Positions 22,905-33,689 of a DNA stretch of 64,000 nucleotides are shown piece after piece; the first letter of the stretch is position 1; each line of letters begins with the position of its first letter. The translations under genes and the position numbers were made by a program. The stretch comes from Siderastrea radians (Eukaryota > Cnidaria > Anthozoa > Scleractinia > Rhizangiidae): positions 26,744,429 to 26,808,428 of the forward strand of contig OZ024900.1 of assembly GCA_964017195.1 (NCBI GenBank), given 5' to 3'. The notes below the pieces were generated by a model that saw only the letters and a program-made list of their open reading frames with translations, searched no databases and was not told the origin of the DNA.

Positions 22905-23790
22905 AATTTGTAGCAGAGCACCATGGGTAAGGAAATCTGGTAACCTATCCATGCGAGAAATTTGGTTCTGACGTCAGCGTACATCCGTCTGTCCGTACAG
23001 ACTCTGGGGAGGGGAAGAGGCGTCCCAGGGCAACCCGACGGGGGGGAGGAGAATGCCAACTTTTCTTGGCGGGAAATCGCGCGGTGCTTATGGGCAGCCA
23101 GCGTTTTTCTCGGCGGGAAATCACATGACCATCGTCGCTTTTGGGAAAGAGTTTTTAAAAATCTTTAGCTTATTTAGCAAAAGGATTGTGCGAGAGTACT
23201 GAAGTTTTATACTAAATAAAAAAATCTAATATCAACAAATGGAAAGAAAACGTTCAAAAGAATACTCAGTTGTGTTTTTGGTGAAAGGCGAAAAGTTCAA
23301 GTTACGAAATTTGCCTTCGAGGACTTCATCTTTGGTGTGTTCTGCTACGAAGCAGAAACACTTTGTAAACCGAAAAGTTGTGAGCCATAACTGTAACAAA
23401 AAATCGAAATCAATCAATACGAAGAGCTCACATCGGAACTGCTTACGGAACTCGAGAGCTCTTCGCTTCCAGCGAACTCGGTCGCCACATCGCATGAGGT
23501 CCCGACGCCAAATATAGCAGAGCTAGTGCCTTCTGTTTTTTTTTCTGTTCACCACCATGGGTTTTGCGGCGGTCCGAACACATTTTCCCAGGAAAAACAC
23601 CCGTGTTTATCCACGTTCGAGTCGCGATCGATAAACAGCTTGTATGTTGTCACGTAAAAAGACAATTAAAAAAAAATTAACACATACTTTGCAAACGTTG
23701 CAATTGTAGCATAAGTGACATGATATATATCTACGAAGCCGGTGGTGCGGGGTTCGATTCTCAGTAGGGGGCATGAATTTTGTCTTAAAG
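22905..23790 (+). repeat. Dispersed repeat A, copy 1
   Basis: Aligns over more than 600 bp to 55826-56520: AGCGGAGCACCA-type start, GTACAGACTCTGGGGAGGGG, AACCCGACGGGGG, TGGAAAGAAAACGTTCAAAA, TTTGCCTTCGAGGACTTCAT, AGAGCTAGTGCCTTCTG and ACACATTTTCCCAGGAAAAA. The 3' part has a GGTTCGATTCTC box-B-like phrase near 23751. A 92-codon frame at 23239-23517 (starting MERKRSKEYSVVFLVKGEKF) is open here but broken in the other copy, so it is probably chance or a dead element ORF. Confidence 0.78.
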
Positions 23791-23799
23791 ACACTACTA

Positions 23800-25379
23800 G
23801 TGCAGTAATACCATTAACAGGTGTTTTTGTTCACAGACGGCGGCCTGGAAGGAAATGGATTACAACTTGAAAATGTTGGGCACCTTCTTTAAGTTCTCCC
23901 GTTGTGCCTTGCCAAAATCATTCCAAACTTATTATGGTTTGCTCTTCTTGCGAAAATTCACTTGTTTATCTTCCTTCTAATGTTGTAGGAACATTTTGTG
24001 TGTGAGCGAAGGTACGTGATCATAACTTTAGCACAAACTTGACAAAACGCCAGCAAAAAGCCCATGAAATAATATAAGGCGATTTTACTCTTTAAATTTT
24101 AAGATTATTATTTAAAGTTTACTTGATAATTAACAGATAAACAACATATAACCATTCAATATCAACGTAAAGTGCTCTCTCTTAGGGGTGCACTAACTTG
24201 TTGTGTGTTAAAACTTCATCCCATCCTTGCTTAATCCTTTTATTTCTTTGCAAACAGACGCTTCCCATCTTCTACAAATTCAACCAGAGCACCCCCTAAG
24301 GTAAAAGTTTGCAATATTCTACAGATCTATGGTTGACATTTTGGGGAAAATTTGCATGTGTGGGCAATGAGGCGTGAAGTAAAGACTGCCCTGTTACATT
24401 AAGCAATGTCTTGTGTAACTTATCTCAAAACCAAATTGCAGCAAGTTGCATACACAAGAAAAAGTCTTCAGTGATTGCACACTTCAGCACAAAAGGGGTT
24501 TTTGGTGTTCCGTGAGCACTTTCTTTTCGAGGTTGGGTGTTAAAACATATATCGAGGCTGTCAATAACACAATGCGTTTCTGCACACTATGGGTTAGTTG
24601 TTTTTAAACGTGGCCAAAGCTCGACTTTACTCAGAAAAGCATTCTGCCAAAATCACATCACAATGCATTGCGCATTTGGTGTCTTGATTCTGAATTCCGT
24701 GTAACATGAAATTATTGGATGCAAACAGTTGAAATGATTTAGTCTTTCGAGCAATAAATGTAAATGGTTATCCGCGATCTGTGTTTTCTGTATTTTGTGT
24801 CACTATATGCCGTAGGGATTTTTTTTATTTAGTTACCTGTGTGGATGAAAAATCGTCATGAATGTCCCATTACTTGAGTGAAAAAAGCTAATTTAGCGGC
24901 CGTACTGAAATCTGCATTGGAGCCCGCTCTTCATAATCATTGGTTACTAATAGTTTTATATTCACTGTGAGAACAGGCACGATGAGTGTCAATATTTTCA
25001 GCAGATCCAAATATGTACCAAGTGACGTCTGCAGCATGCCCGAGAGGTAGCTTCAACAACCATTTATTTTGTTGTCTGTTGACAAAGCTACAAGCTGTCA
25101 CTTGCACGAAGTTTTTGATTACGTTTTGACAAACTGTGCCAAATGACCAATTGAAATTGACCAATTGACCAAAATGACCAATTGAAATTGGAAAAAAAAC
25201 TGTGAGAGACGGAGTTGACAAGTTTCACATTCACATGCACTAATTATCTCAGAGTTCTTGATTTTGCTTGATCAGTTGAAACAGAAGCCATCAAAACTTT
25301 GTCTAAAAGATGTAAAAAAAAGTTGTCAAAAACCAACCAAAGAGTAACTTTATCCAAGTCACTGTAATTACTGCACTGC
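23800..25379. other. No gene; one short minisatellite
   Basis: At 25137-25192 TGACCAATTGAAAT-like units repeat about four times. The minus-strand frame through them yields a FNWSFG repeat peptide with no other support. Nothing else recognised. Confidence 0.45.
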
Positions 25380-25575
25380 ACTCTCTGGTCTCTGGACACT
25401 TATAGCATCTACTGACGATTCACAATTCACTTGATTCTGATGATGACTTCCGACCAGGTTGTCGAAACGCCAGTCAATGTCACCTCAAACAGTCCTTCTC
25501 AGGACTACACTCAACCGGACGATCGTAATTTTACTGCCTTCTGATATGACTCCTGGGTTCAAACCATTTCCAACG
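25380..25575 (+). mobile_element. Penelope-like element 3' end (no ORF)
   Basis: Contains CTGATGATGACTTCCGACC...GTCGAAACGCCAGTC at 25437-25475 followed by TCTCAGGACTACACTCAACC and TATGACTCCTGGGTTCAAAC. These phrases recur at the 3' ends of Penelope-like copies in anthozoans, from memory. The CTGANGA...GAAAC arrangement resembles the hammerhead ribozyme core known in Penelope elements, but with an extra U before stem II; see findings. Confidence 0.45.
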
Positions 25576-25599
25576 TAAAAATTATAAAAAAACAAAACG

Positions 25600-25835
25600 G
25601 GGGAAGGATAGTGTTTGCTCAAGATATTGTGCACTCTGCCACTTGTGAAAGAATACGAAGTTGGGGATTTCTGTTCGCCATATTACTGGCTCAAAGAATG
25701 CTTGCTAGTCATATGGGCCTCTTCTCTCCTTATAATGAGACTGAAGTGATCGGTACCAGCCTTGCCAGGGAGATATTGGCGATATTAGAATCCTGTGGAG
25801 TTGTCATACCAATCCACATCTTTCCAGGTAAAGTC
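25600..25835 (+). pseudogene. Fragment of a large uncharacterised cnidarian multicopy protein
   Basis: The frame begins IVFAQDIVHSATCERIRS and, after a diverged stretch, has VIGTSLAREILAILESCGVV. Both blocks match in order a long (over 1000-residue) uncharacterised protein that is highly multicopy in anthozoan genomes. The middle is out of frame or diverged. A piece matching the C-terminal half of the same kind of protein lies at 43570-43965. Function unknown; recognised by pattern memory only. Confidence 0.5.
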
Positions 25836-26584
25836 GGGGAAACAAGTACTTCTTTTGGTCAATTTTCGTATCTATGCCCGAAGAAGCCCGAAGGGGCCCG
25901 AAGAAGCTCCGATTTATATTGTCTAAGTTGAAAGAACTACGAACTCGCGCAGAAGAATAAAACGGAATGTTTTCAAGTTTTAAACATGGCGTCCCTAGCA
26001 TGGAGGAATCTGCAGGCCATGATCGCAGGCCATAAGTTTACTTCCAGACATGCTTTGGCAGTATCAGCGAGAAGTTTGGCTCTTTGGAAATTCTGAGATT
26101 TGTGTTACTGTTGAATAATGGTTAAAGATAGTCTGCTGAAGTTTTATGGGTTACATATTCCGATTGTTCTTCATTAATCTCCCCGTGGCGCAACACTAAA
26201 TTGCAAAACCATTTTGTTCTTATATATATAGCGTTGTTCTAGGCACGCTAAAAGATCCGATAGAAAAGGTTACCTGATCTTAGGTAAGGCAGTTAAGCTC
26301 GGGTTGAACGCAGTTCACTCGTGGTTTTAACATGATTCAACTGACAGGTTTCCACGAAGGCGCGAGTAAGAAATAAAAGTGCTTCGAACTATATTTACAC
26401 CTTGATGATTACTCTCTTCACGAAAGAGAAGAGAGTATCCTGCACTAGTTAAATATCTTCCCTGTTCTTATTCACATTCATGCATAACCTGAAGAAAAAG
26501 TTGACTTACGGAGCGGAAAACAGCTCATTGCATGAAAGTCTTTTGCACTTGCCAGCCGGAGAACAAAGCAATTCTTCATTTTCA

Positions 26585-28276
26585 AGGCTTTAAAAGCCAG
26601 TCCACGAGAGGTTCAAAGATTCTTGGAAATGGTCAGAAACAACCCTATCTCAAACTTTGCCTGCTGAAAGCTAGTCATGAGCAAGTAATCAAATCGACAG
26701 TATTTTGTCTTCTAATACTAATGTGGTCACGTGACAGGCAATTTACATTTGACCCCCCTGGGAGAAATTTTGGCGCAAAAACGTTTCCAAAATTTACCAA
26801 CTTTGCATGTCTCTTGTCAAAACAAACATTAGCTAATCATAAATCAAATGTTTCTTTACTAAACTGACCTTCGTCATTAAAGAAATACTAATATTCCTGT
26901 CACTCTTCTTATTAGCTGAACAATAATTTTTAACAGAGAGTGTGGTTTGACAGATTTGAAAAAGTGCCAATTTTACCAAATTTCAAAGGAATTTTTTTGC
27001 ACGTAGTAGACAAGATCTATGGTTGATCTGCATTTCCCCAAACAGCCAAAGGATTGTACTTAAACTTTATCGAAAAATCTTTGCGGGCAATTCATTTTTA
27101 ATCTTCAATATAGCTTATGCAAAATTGACATTTTCCTAAAATAGATATACACCTAATTGCAATAACGTCATACAAAAACGAAAAAAGGGAAAAGAAAAAA
27201 CCCAAATAGGAATAAATTAGGTACGCTAACTACATCCAGGGAATTGCTATGACGATTGGTTAAGGCTCAAATTGTCTTTTAGGTGGCCAATTAAACTTGT
27301 TTCAACTCATTAGATATCAAATTGAAGTATCACACCGTCGTCCATAAGTGCTTTGAGAATTATGAAGATCTAAGAATGGAATTTGTATGGCGAATTAATT
27401 CCTATTTGGCTTTTTTCTTTTTTCCATTTTTGTGTGACAACGTTATTGCAATTAGGTGTATCTGCTGAGGGACAAAAGGGTCGCGTTAAATCACCTTTTA
27501 ACACTTAAAAAATACATGAAACCTGTAAAAATGTAAAACACAGGCTAACAAAGTATACGGTTATCGTTTGAATTACTTCACTATCGCAGATTTTTCACAT
27601 AAACGTTTTGCAGCTATTGAAATCGTTCCTTCCCCACCCCTCCCCCGATAAATTTTAAGGTGAGTCAGGTGTGTATTATTTAATTTCAAGCAGAAGCTTA
27701 TTTCAAGCTATTCGAATAGATTCATTTGGCTTTTCGTTGTCGTTTTCGATCATTCAGAATCTAAAATAAATTGATAGGACATAAAAACTTGCTGAAATGA
27801 GAGAATTGAAGTCGAGAGGTTACGTTACTGTGCGTGACGCAAGCGACTTTCGTGCGTGGATAACTTCTCGACGGCAGATTTACTATTTTACAAGGGGAAA
27901 ATGGCAACCAAATAATTTCACATATTCCACGAGGAACAAGAATTTCCTATACCAGCCTACACCTTACACATTATGGAGGCTTAACGTTTTACAGTTAAAT
28001 AACTGTTATACCGACTTTCCGAGTTGTCTTTGTGTGTATGAACGGTGTATCTGATTTGTTGCAGTTAGTCGGTAACCAAATGTAGCTTACATTCTTTAAA
28101 ACCTCAAGAATTGAACCATTGTTTCAGCTGTGTTTTGTCTCCAGAACACTCTGTTTAGGGAGTGATTGGGTTTGCTGAATGCCCTTCGAGGATACCAGTG
28201 ATCAGACATAATAATAATGATACTGATGTTTCACGTAAACAAGAAATAATCTGCTGGAACAGATTTCGTCAGTTTA
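26585..28276 (+). repeat. Left outer arm of the palindrome
   Basis: Starts with AGGCTTTAAAAGCCAGTCCA and runs to ACAGATTTCGTCAGTT. Aligns base for base to the reverse complement of 32292-33683 with scattered substitutions. The only large difference is the 309-bp MITE at 27150-27458. An 85-codon frame at 27797-28054 is open only in this arm. Confidence 0.85.
27150..27458. mobile_element. Tc1/mariner-type MITE with empty site in opposite arm
   Basis: CACCTAATTGCAATAACG is mirrored by CGTTATTGCAATTAGGTG, with TA on both sides. Inner blocks CAAATAGGAAT and ATTCCTATTTG also pair. In the right arm the corresponding sequence (reverse complement of about 33108-33125) is GACGTATCTGCTG with a single TA and no insertion. 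This gives an exact empty site, a TA duplication and a 309-bp length. The insertion is younger than the arm duplication. Confidence 0.92.
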
Positions 28277-28389
28277 ATTGATTGCAAATTATTAAGGCCG
28301 CAAGTTGAAATCTAGAATAAATTAGAATTTAAAAAGTGGACCAAAGAAAGCAAACGAACAAATTTGGACAATCTAGAATGGGGCTCAAA

Positions 28390-28770
28390 AGCGGGTATTA
28401 ATGAATGATTTACCAGTAACCGGATACCCATTTATCCGCAAAGGGTTCTGGAATCGCTAGGGGGCAAACATGGCAAGTCCCTAGAAAGAAATGTATGGCG
28501 TAAAGTTGTTTTTTCGTCAAAAGCAATGAATTTGGACAAAGAATAACGCTTTTTCGCTGTGAATTTGTGAGAGGTGGAGTTGACTAGTGTTGGTACGTGG
28601 AAATTGTAAGTTTCTGTGTGTTTAGTGCAATAAAATCTATCGATAAACACTTTTTCTTGCGTATAAAGGTTGACTGTGAAATCTGCATTACGCCATGGTC
28701 TCGAAATAGTACACATTTAGGCATAAATTTGAGGGGATTGACTCAATAAAGCCTTTTCAGCTGTAATTGC
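28390..28770 (+). repeat. Left arm of inner palindrome
   Basis: Mirrors 29217-29597: AATGATTTACCAGTAACCGG, TCGCTAGGGGGCAAACAT, AGAAATGTATGGCGTAAAGT, TCTATCGATAAACACTTTTT and CATGGTCTCGAAATAGTACA. The minus-strand frame here is open for 94 codons and shows similar peptide blocks in the mirror arm (TETYNFHVPTLV, TTLRHTFLS). Confidence 0.85.
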
Positions 28771-28800
28771 GTTTGTCTAGATTGTTTTCTTTTTAGTTGC

Positions 28801-29145
28801 GTGTGTTGTAAGGTTATTATGGCTGCTGGAATTTTACCCCCACAAAGGAGAGAAATTGTTGTTGGAGGGGATGGAAATTGTTTCTACCGAGCTATTGCTC
28901 TGTGGAGGGATGAAACCGGTGATCGAAAACGAGAGGAAATCCGAAGGTTGTCTAGCAGTTTTATTGAGCAACACCCACAGGTTTTTCAGCCATTTCTTTT
29001 CTCTTCGAGTTCAGTGGAGGAACACGTGAAGGAAAGCAAAATTACTGGAACCTGGAAAGAAAGATCGCCGCCGGCAATATTTCTAATTTATCGCCAGCAC
29101 AATGACCGCCGCCGGGCATATTTCTTATTTATACTCGTAGCATAA
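28801..29145 (+). pseudogene. Truncated OTU-family cysteine protease ORF
   Basis: The frame contains REIVVGGDGNCFYRAIALW. DGNC is the Asp-Gly-Asn-Cys active-site box of OTU deubiquitinases, with the nucleophile Cys at about residue 27 (start could also be Met7). It continues through VEEHVKESKITGTW, the usual middle of the domain, and then runs into low-complexity sequence without the C-terminal catalytic histidine region, so the domain is cut after roughly half its length. OTU domains are carried by several invertebrate transposons. Here the fragment sits exactly between two 380-bp inverted repeats. An A-run at 29151-29167 follows. Confidence 0.75.
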
Positions 29146-29216
29146 ACGACTCAAAAAAAAAAAAAAAATCTGCAGGAAAAAAAACAACAACAACAACTCA
29201 ACAGCATAAACACACG

Positions 29217-29597
29217 TAATTACAAATGAAATTAAAAGGCTGTATTGAGTTGATACCCTCAAATTTATACCTAAATGTGTACTATTTCGAGACCATGGTG
29301 TGATGTAGATTTCACAATCAATACGCAATAAAAAGTGTTTATCGATAGATTTTATTACACTAAACACACAGAAACTTACAATTTCCACGTACCAACACTA
29401 GTCGACTCCACTCTACACATAATCACAGCGAAAAAGCGTTAGTCATTGTCCAAATTCACTGCTTTTGAGGAAGAAACAACTTTACGCCATACATTTCTTT
29501 CTAGCGACTTGCAATGTTTGCCCCCTAGCGATCGCAGAATCCTTTGAGCATAACATGGAAACCGGTTACTGGTAAATCATCCATTGCTCCCGATTCT
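29217..29597 (-). repeat. Right arm of inner palindrome
   Basis: Inverted copy of 28390-28770, separated from it by about 446 bp holding the OTU fragment and an A-rich, AAC-rich stretch. Confidence 0.85.
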
Positions 29598-29639
29598 TCC
29601 GCCCGCCAGATACTTCCCCACGCATCGCGCATGAAAATA

Positions 29640-30037
29640 TATAAAAAAAATCTGAGTACATACCTCAGCGTTAGGATAAATACCGTCACATGCAATCTAC
29701 GGACTTGTTTGAAGAAGCCTATTTGCTACCAAACACTAAACATTTTTCATCAAGAATCTCAACGGGAGATAAGTGTTAAATAGCTTTAAATTACACTAGC
29801 TCTGGTTGAGTTTGATTTCGTTTCACATAGACACTACTTCATGTAAATTTCAGTCCAAATGCACCAGGAAAATATTCAATTCAGTTAAGCTTTTTTTCTC
29901 TCCATTGCTCAAACTATTTTTCCGTTTAAAAGAAGAAAACAAATCCTTTTTCATTTCCCCCACAACAAACAGGATGAAAAAGAAGGTCATCGTCAAGGCA
30001 GGGGCTTAACACTAACAATATGGGAGGCCCTTACATT
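29640..30037 (+). repeat. Left inner arm, diverged
   Basis: Pairs with 31783-32160 at clearly lower identity than the outer arms (ACATACCTCAG, TTTGCTACCA, TTTTCATCAAGAATCTCAA, AACAATATGGGAGGC). The translated blocks are similar between arms: CTCLKK..CYQ-like and DTTSCK/DTSSCK with CTRKI. This suggests that an old coding sequence was duplicated. Confidence 0.7.
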
Positions 30038-30956
30038 AGTTATAGGTTTAGAACCAGATAAAAAGGGATATCTGCGTCAACTGTCAAGGTACTTAAACTA
30101 CTGACGAAAGCAAACTACAGATTCCTTGCAACTGTGATGTTAAATTTAGCGACACTATGTAAAAGTAGCTTGCCCGTATAGCTTTATACTGTAAAGAGAA
30201 GTGGCGAAACACTGAAGGCCGTGGGAGGAACTGGCACACGGTTAACAAAGCAAGATGATATTTCGGAGTCTGTTGGCTTGGGTTGTACGCAAAAACAGGT
30301 GTGTACCGCCCAAAAGGGTAAGGCCTTTTTTCTTACCATTTTCGCCTAAGAATTGTCCAGATTTTGGGTCCTGCCTTTTGGACTAAAGTTGGGGCATGGT
30401 TTGGGTGCAGCTGTAGAGGGCATACACATATTTATTAAAAACTGGACTAGGTATATTGGATTTCTAGCATTTTGATTGGCTGAACGGAGCTAGGCTATCA
30501 GCTCATATACCTACTGCGACCATATATGGTCAAGGAACACTCATCAACAAAGTGAGCTGAAAGCTTTTTCCTCGCGAGCGACCCGGCGAGAAAAACAGAT
30601 GAGAAAAATCACTTTGGAGCGAATTTAAATAAAGCAGAAACTGCAGCAGCGCCACTAAGACACAAATCAAAATTGTTCCATAGTGCTTGATTTCTTAAGA
30701 CAACAAGAAACTGTGCAGAAATAGAAATTTAAACATCAAGCGTTGTCTTTGCAATTAATTTCTTTCATCGATCGTCACGTCGATTATTGAAATTGAACAA
30801 ACGATAGGTTTTATCAAGAAGGCTTTCCACTTCAAAATAACAAGACAAAACACGAAAGACAGTGAAATGGGGAAGAAGCATTTAATGAAAACTATCACAC
30901 ATACATGGCGAGTCGGTACGAAAATCATGAAGCAATCTAAACAAGTACTAAACAAA

Positions 30957-32237
30957 CTACCAAGAAGGAAGGAAGGGCGAATTTTTTTCGGCTATTACAC
31001 GCAAAATTGACACTGGTTTACCTGCACTCGTTGTAGCTCTGTGTTCCAACAGGTCCAAATGTTCAGATAGAAATCGGATGCCATGTAAACGGAGTTGAAT
31101 CGCTTTCCCAGTTGACTGAGTGTTGTTTTGTTTTCGCGGAATTTCCGTCCGCAACCTCCAAACCGAGAACAACTGCGTTTTGTGCTTTGCGTTTAATAAA
31201 CTATGATGGTGAATTCTAATGTTCCTCGCTACAGTAATCTTGCTTCTGAGCTGCTTAGAAATTACCTCTTCCAGTTCGATCAAACACGCACATGATGGCT
31301 CCGTTGTGCGAACGGATTACAAACTTGCTCCGTTTCAACTCCAGCAGCTAATATGATGAAATCATACAGTTTCAATCCGCTTTGAACGATGATTACAACA
31401 ATGTTTCAGGAAAAATAAAACACGTACCATATTCCACAGCCAATAATTAAAAGATTTTTTTTTTCCAAAACTTGTACCACTTCGTTCACTTTCGAGCAGT
31501 TTCATTAATTCACTCAGCTTCGTAATGAAACGCTGCAAAACTTCGCAAGGAGAATTAACTAAAAAGAACCATTTGATATGATTTTGGGTGATTTGCCTGC
31601 CAAGGCCAGGATTAATAATTTCAGTAGGGTAGGATTTGGAAGACCGACTTTTTTCTTCAGTAGACAATACATGAGGATTGTTTCAGTTTATGCTGCAGCT
31701 GATAAACATTTGCAGTTTGCTTTGTTCAGTAGTTACTTCAAGTATTTTCCCCTATGTAAACGCAAATTGCTCCTATGTGTTTCAAAGCCTCCCATATTGT
31801 TAATTAGTATTAAGCCCCCGCCTTGATGTTCACCGGCTTTTTAATATCATTTGTTGCAGGGAAATAACTATGTTTTTATGCAATCAGCAAATTGCTTTCG
31901 CAATTTAAAAGAAAAAATATCAAAACTGAATTGGTAATTTTCCTAGTACAATTGAAGGGAAGTTTACATGACGAAGTGTCTACGCCGGATGAAATCAAAA
32001 CTTCGCAAGTGAATGTGTAACATTTAACATTCACCTTGAGATTCTTGATGAAAAGCTGCAGTAACTGGTAGCAAACAGATTTCTCCAAGCAAGTAGGTAG
32101 GTCACAGTTGACGGTGCTTCTCCTACCACTGAGGTATGCGCTAGTTTGCTTGTGTTTTCATGCATAAACAAGTTCTTACGGGAAGAGGAACCGGAGAAAT
32201 TGGTACTCGCCTTTGAGCTACACTTAAGATGGTCCAA
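30957..32237 (-). CDS. Possible degraded multi-exon ORF of unknown family
   Basis: Successive minus-strand frames at 32237-32031, 32088-31876, 31667-31362 and 31283-30957 look protein-like and share peptide blocks with the opposite arm. The segment with GLGRQITQNHIKWFFLVNSP and the one with HSLLNAKHKTQLFSVWRL are the longest. I do not recognise a family. AAG|GTGAAT near 32037 could be a splice donor. It may be the remains of the protein encoded by the palindromic element, or chance frames in AT-poor sequence. Confidence 0.3.
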
Positions 32238-32291
32238 AGTAGCTTGTTTGCTTTTTAATCCCCTTTTGTAGTTCTAATAATTTGATATTAT

Positions 32292-33683
32292 CAACTGACG
32301 AAATCAGTTCTAACAGATCATCACTGATTTCGTAAAACAAGTATCATTATTGTTATTATTATGTCTAATCACTGGTTAATTCTCGAAGGGCATTCAGCAA
32401 AACCCATTCAATCCCTAAACAAAGTACTCTAAAAAGAAAACACCGCTGAAACAATGGTTCAATTCTTGAGGTTTTAAAGAATGTAAGCTACATTTGGTTA
32501 CCGACTAACTGCAATAAATCAGATACACCGTTCATACACACAAAGACAACTCGGAAAGTCGGTATAACAGTTGTTTAACTGTGCAACGTTAAGCCTCCAC
32601 CATGTATAAAGTGTAGGCTGGTATAGGAAATTTTTGTTCCTCGTGGAATATGTGAAATTATTTGGTTGCCATTTTCCCCTTGTAAAATAGTAAATGCCGT
32701 CGAGAAGTTATCCACGCACGAACGCCGCATGTGTCACTCACAGTAACGCAACCTCTCGACTTCAATTCTCTCATTTCAGCATGTTTTTATGTCCTATCAA
32801 TTTATTTTAGATTCTGAACGATTGAAAACGACAACGAAAAGCCAAATGAATCTATTCGAATAGCTTGAAATAAGCTTCTGCTTGAAATTAAATAATATAC
32901 ACCTGACTCACCTTAAAATTTATCGGGGGAGGGGTGGGGAAGCAACGACTTCAATAGCTGCAAAACGTTTATGTGAAAAATCTGCGACAGTGAAGTAATT
33001 TAAACGATAACCGTATACTTTGTTAGCCTGTGTTTTACATTTTTACAGGTTTCATGCATTTTTTAAGTGTTAAAAGGTGACTTAACGCGACCCTTTTGTC
33101 CCTCAGCAGATACGTCTATTTTAGGAAAATGTCAATTTTGCATAAGCTATATTGAAGATTAAAAATGAATTGCCCGCAAAGATTTTTCGATAATGTTTAA
33201 GTACAATCCTTTGGCTGTTTGGGAAAATGTTGATCAACCATAGATCTTGTCTACTACATAAAAGAAAATTCCTTTGAAATTTGGTAAAATTGGCCCTTTT
33301 TCAAATCTGTCAAACCACACTCTCTGTTAAAAATTATTGTTCAGCTAATAAGAAGAGTCTGACAGAAATATTAGTATTTTTATAAAGAAGAAGGTCAGTT
33401 TAGTAAGGAAACATTATTTGATTTATGATTGGCTGATTTTTGTTTTGACAAGAGACATGCAAAGTTGGTAAATTTTGGAAAATTTTTTGAGGCAAAATTG
33501 CTCCCAGGGGGGTCAAATGTAAATTGCCTGTCACGTGACCACATTAGTATTAGAAGACAAAATAATGTCGATTTGATTACTTGCTCATGACTAGCCTTCA
33601 GCAGGCAAAGTTTGAGATAGGGTTGTTTCTGACCATTTCCAAAAATCTTTGAACCTCTCGTGGACTGGCTCTTAAAAGTCCTA
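32292..33683 (-). repeat. Right outer arm of the palindrome
   Basis: Inverted copy of 26585-28276, without the MITE. It ends at GGACTGGCTCTTAAAAGTCC. Confidence 0.85.
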
Positions 33684-33689
33684 TTACTC

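Larger units (their letters stand above)
26585..33683. mobile_element. 7.1 kb imperfect palindrome, possible large TIR element
   Basis: Outer arms 26585-28276 and 32292-33683 are inverted copies, well over 90 percent identical by eye once a MITE in the left arm is removed. A second, weaker pair of arms lies inside (29640-30037 with 31783-32160). Between them on the left is a small palindrome (28390-29597) around an OTU ORF. The structure fits a DNA transposon with about 1.4-kb terminal inverted repeats. A local inverted duplication is the alternative. No transposase or convincing target duplication was identified. Confidence 0.65.

Noticed and set aside
23239..23517. 92-codon ORF starting MERKRSKEYSV as a host gene
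   Set aside because: It lies inside a dispersed repeat and the second copy closes the frame after about 20 codons.
23735..23775. tRNA-like box B (GGTTCGATTCTC)
   Set aside because: No box A, acceptor stem or anticodon arm can be formed around it; part of dispersed repeat A.
25137..25192. FNWSFG repeat peptide on the minus strand
   Set aside because: Product of a short TGACCAATTGAAAT minisatellite; no other coding evidence.
31362..31667. Transposase in the palindrome interior
   Set aside because: No DDE/D signature, zinc-finger or known transposase block could be seen, so it was left as unknown coding-like sequence.
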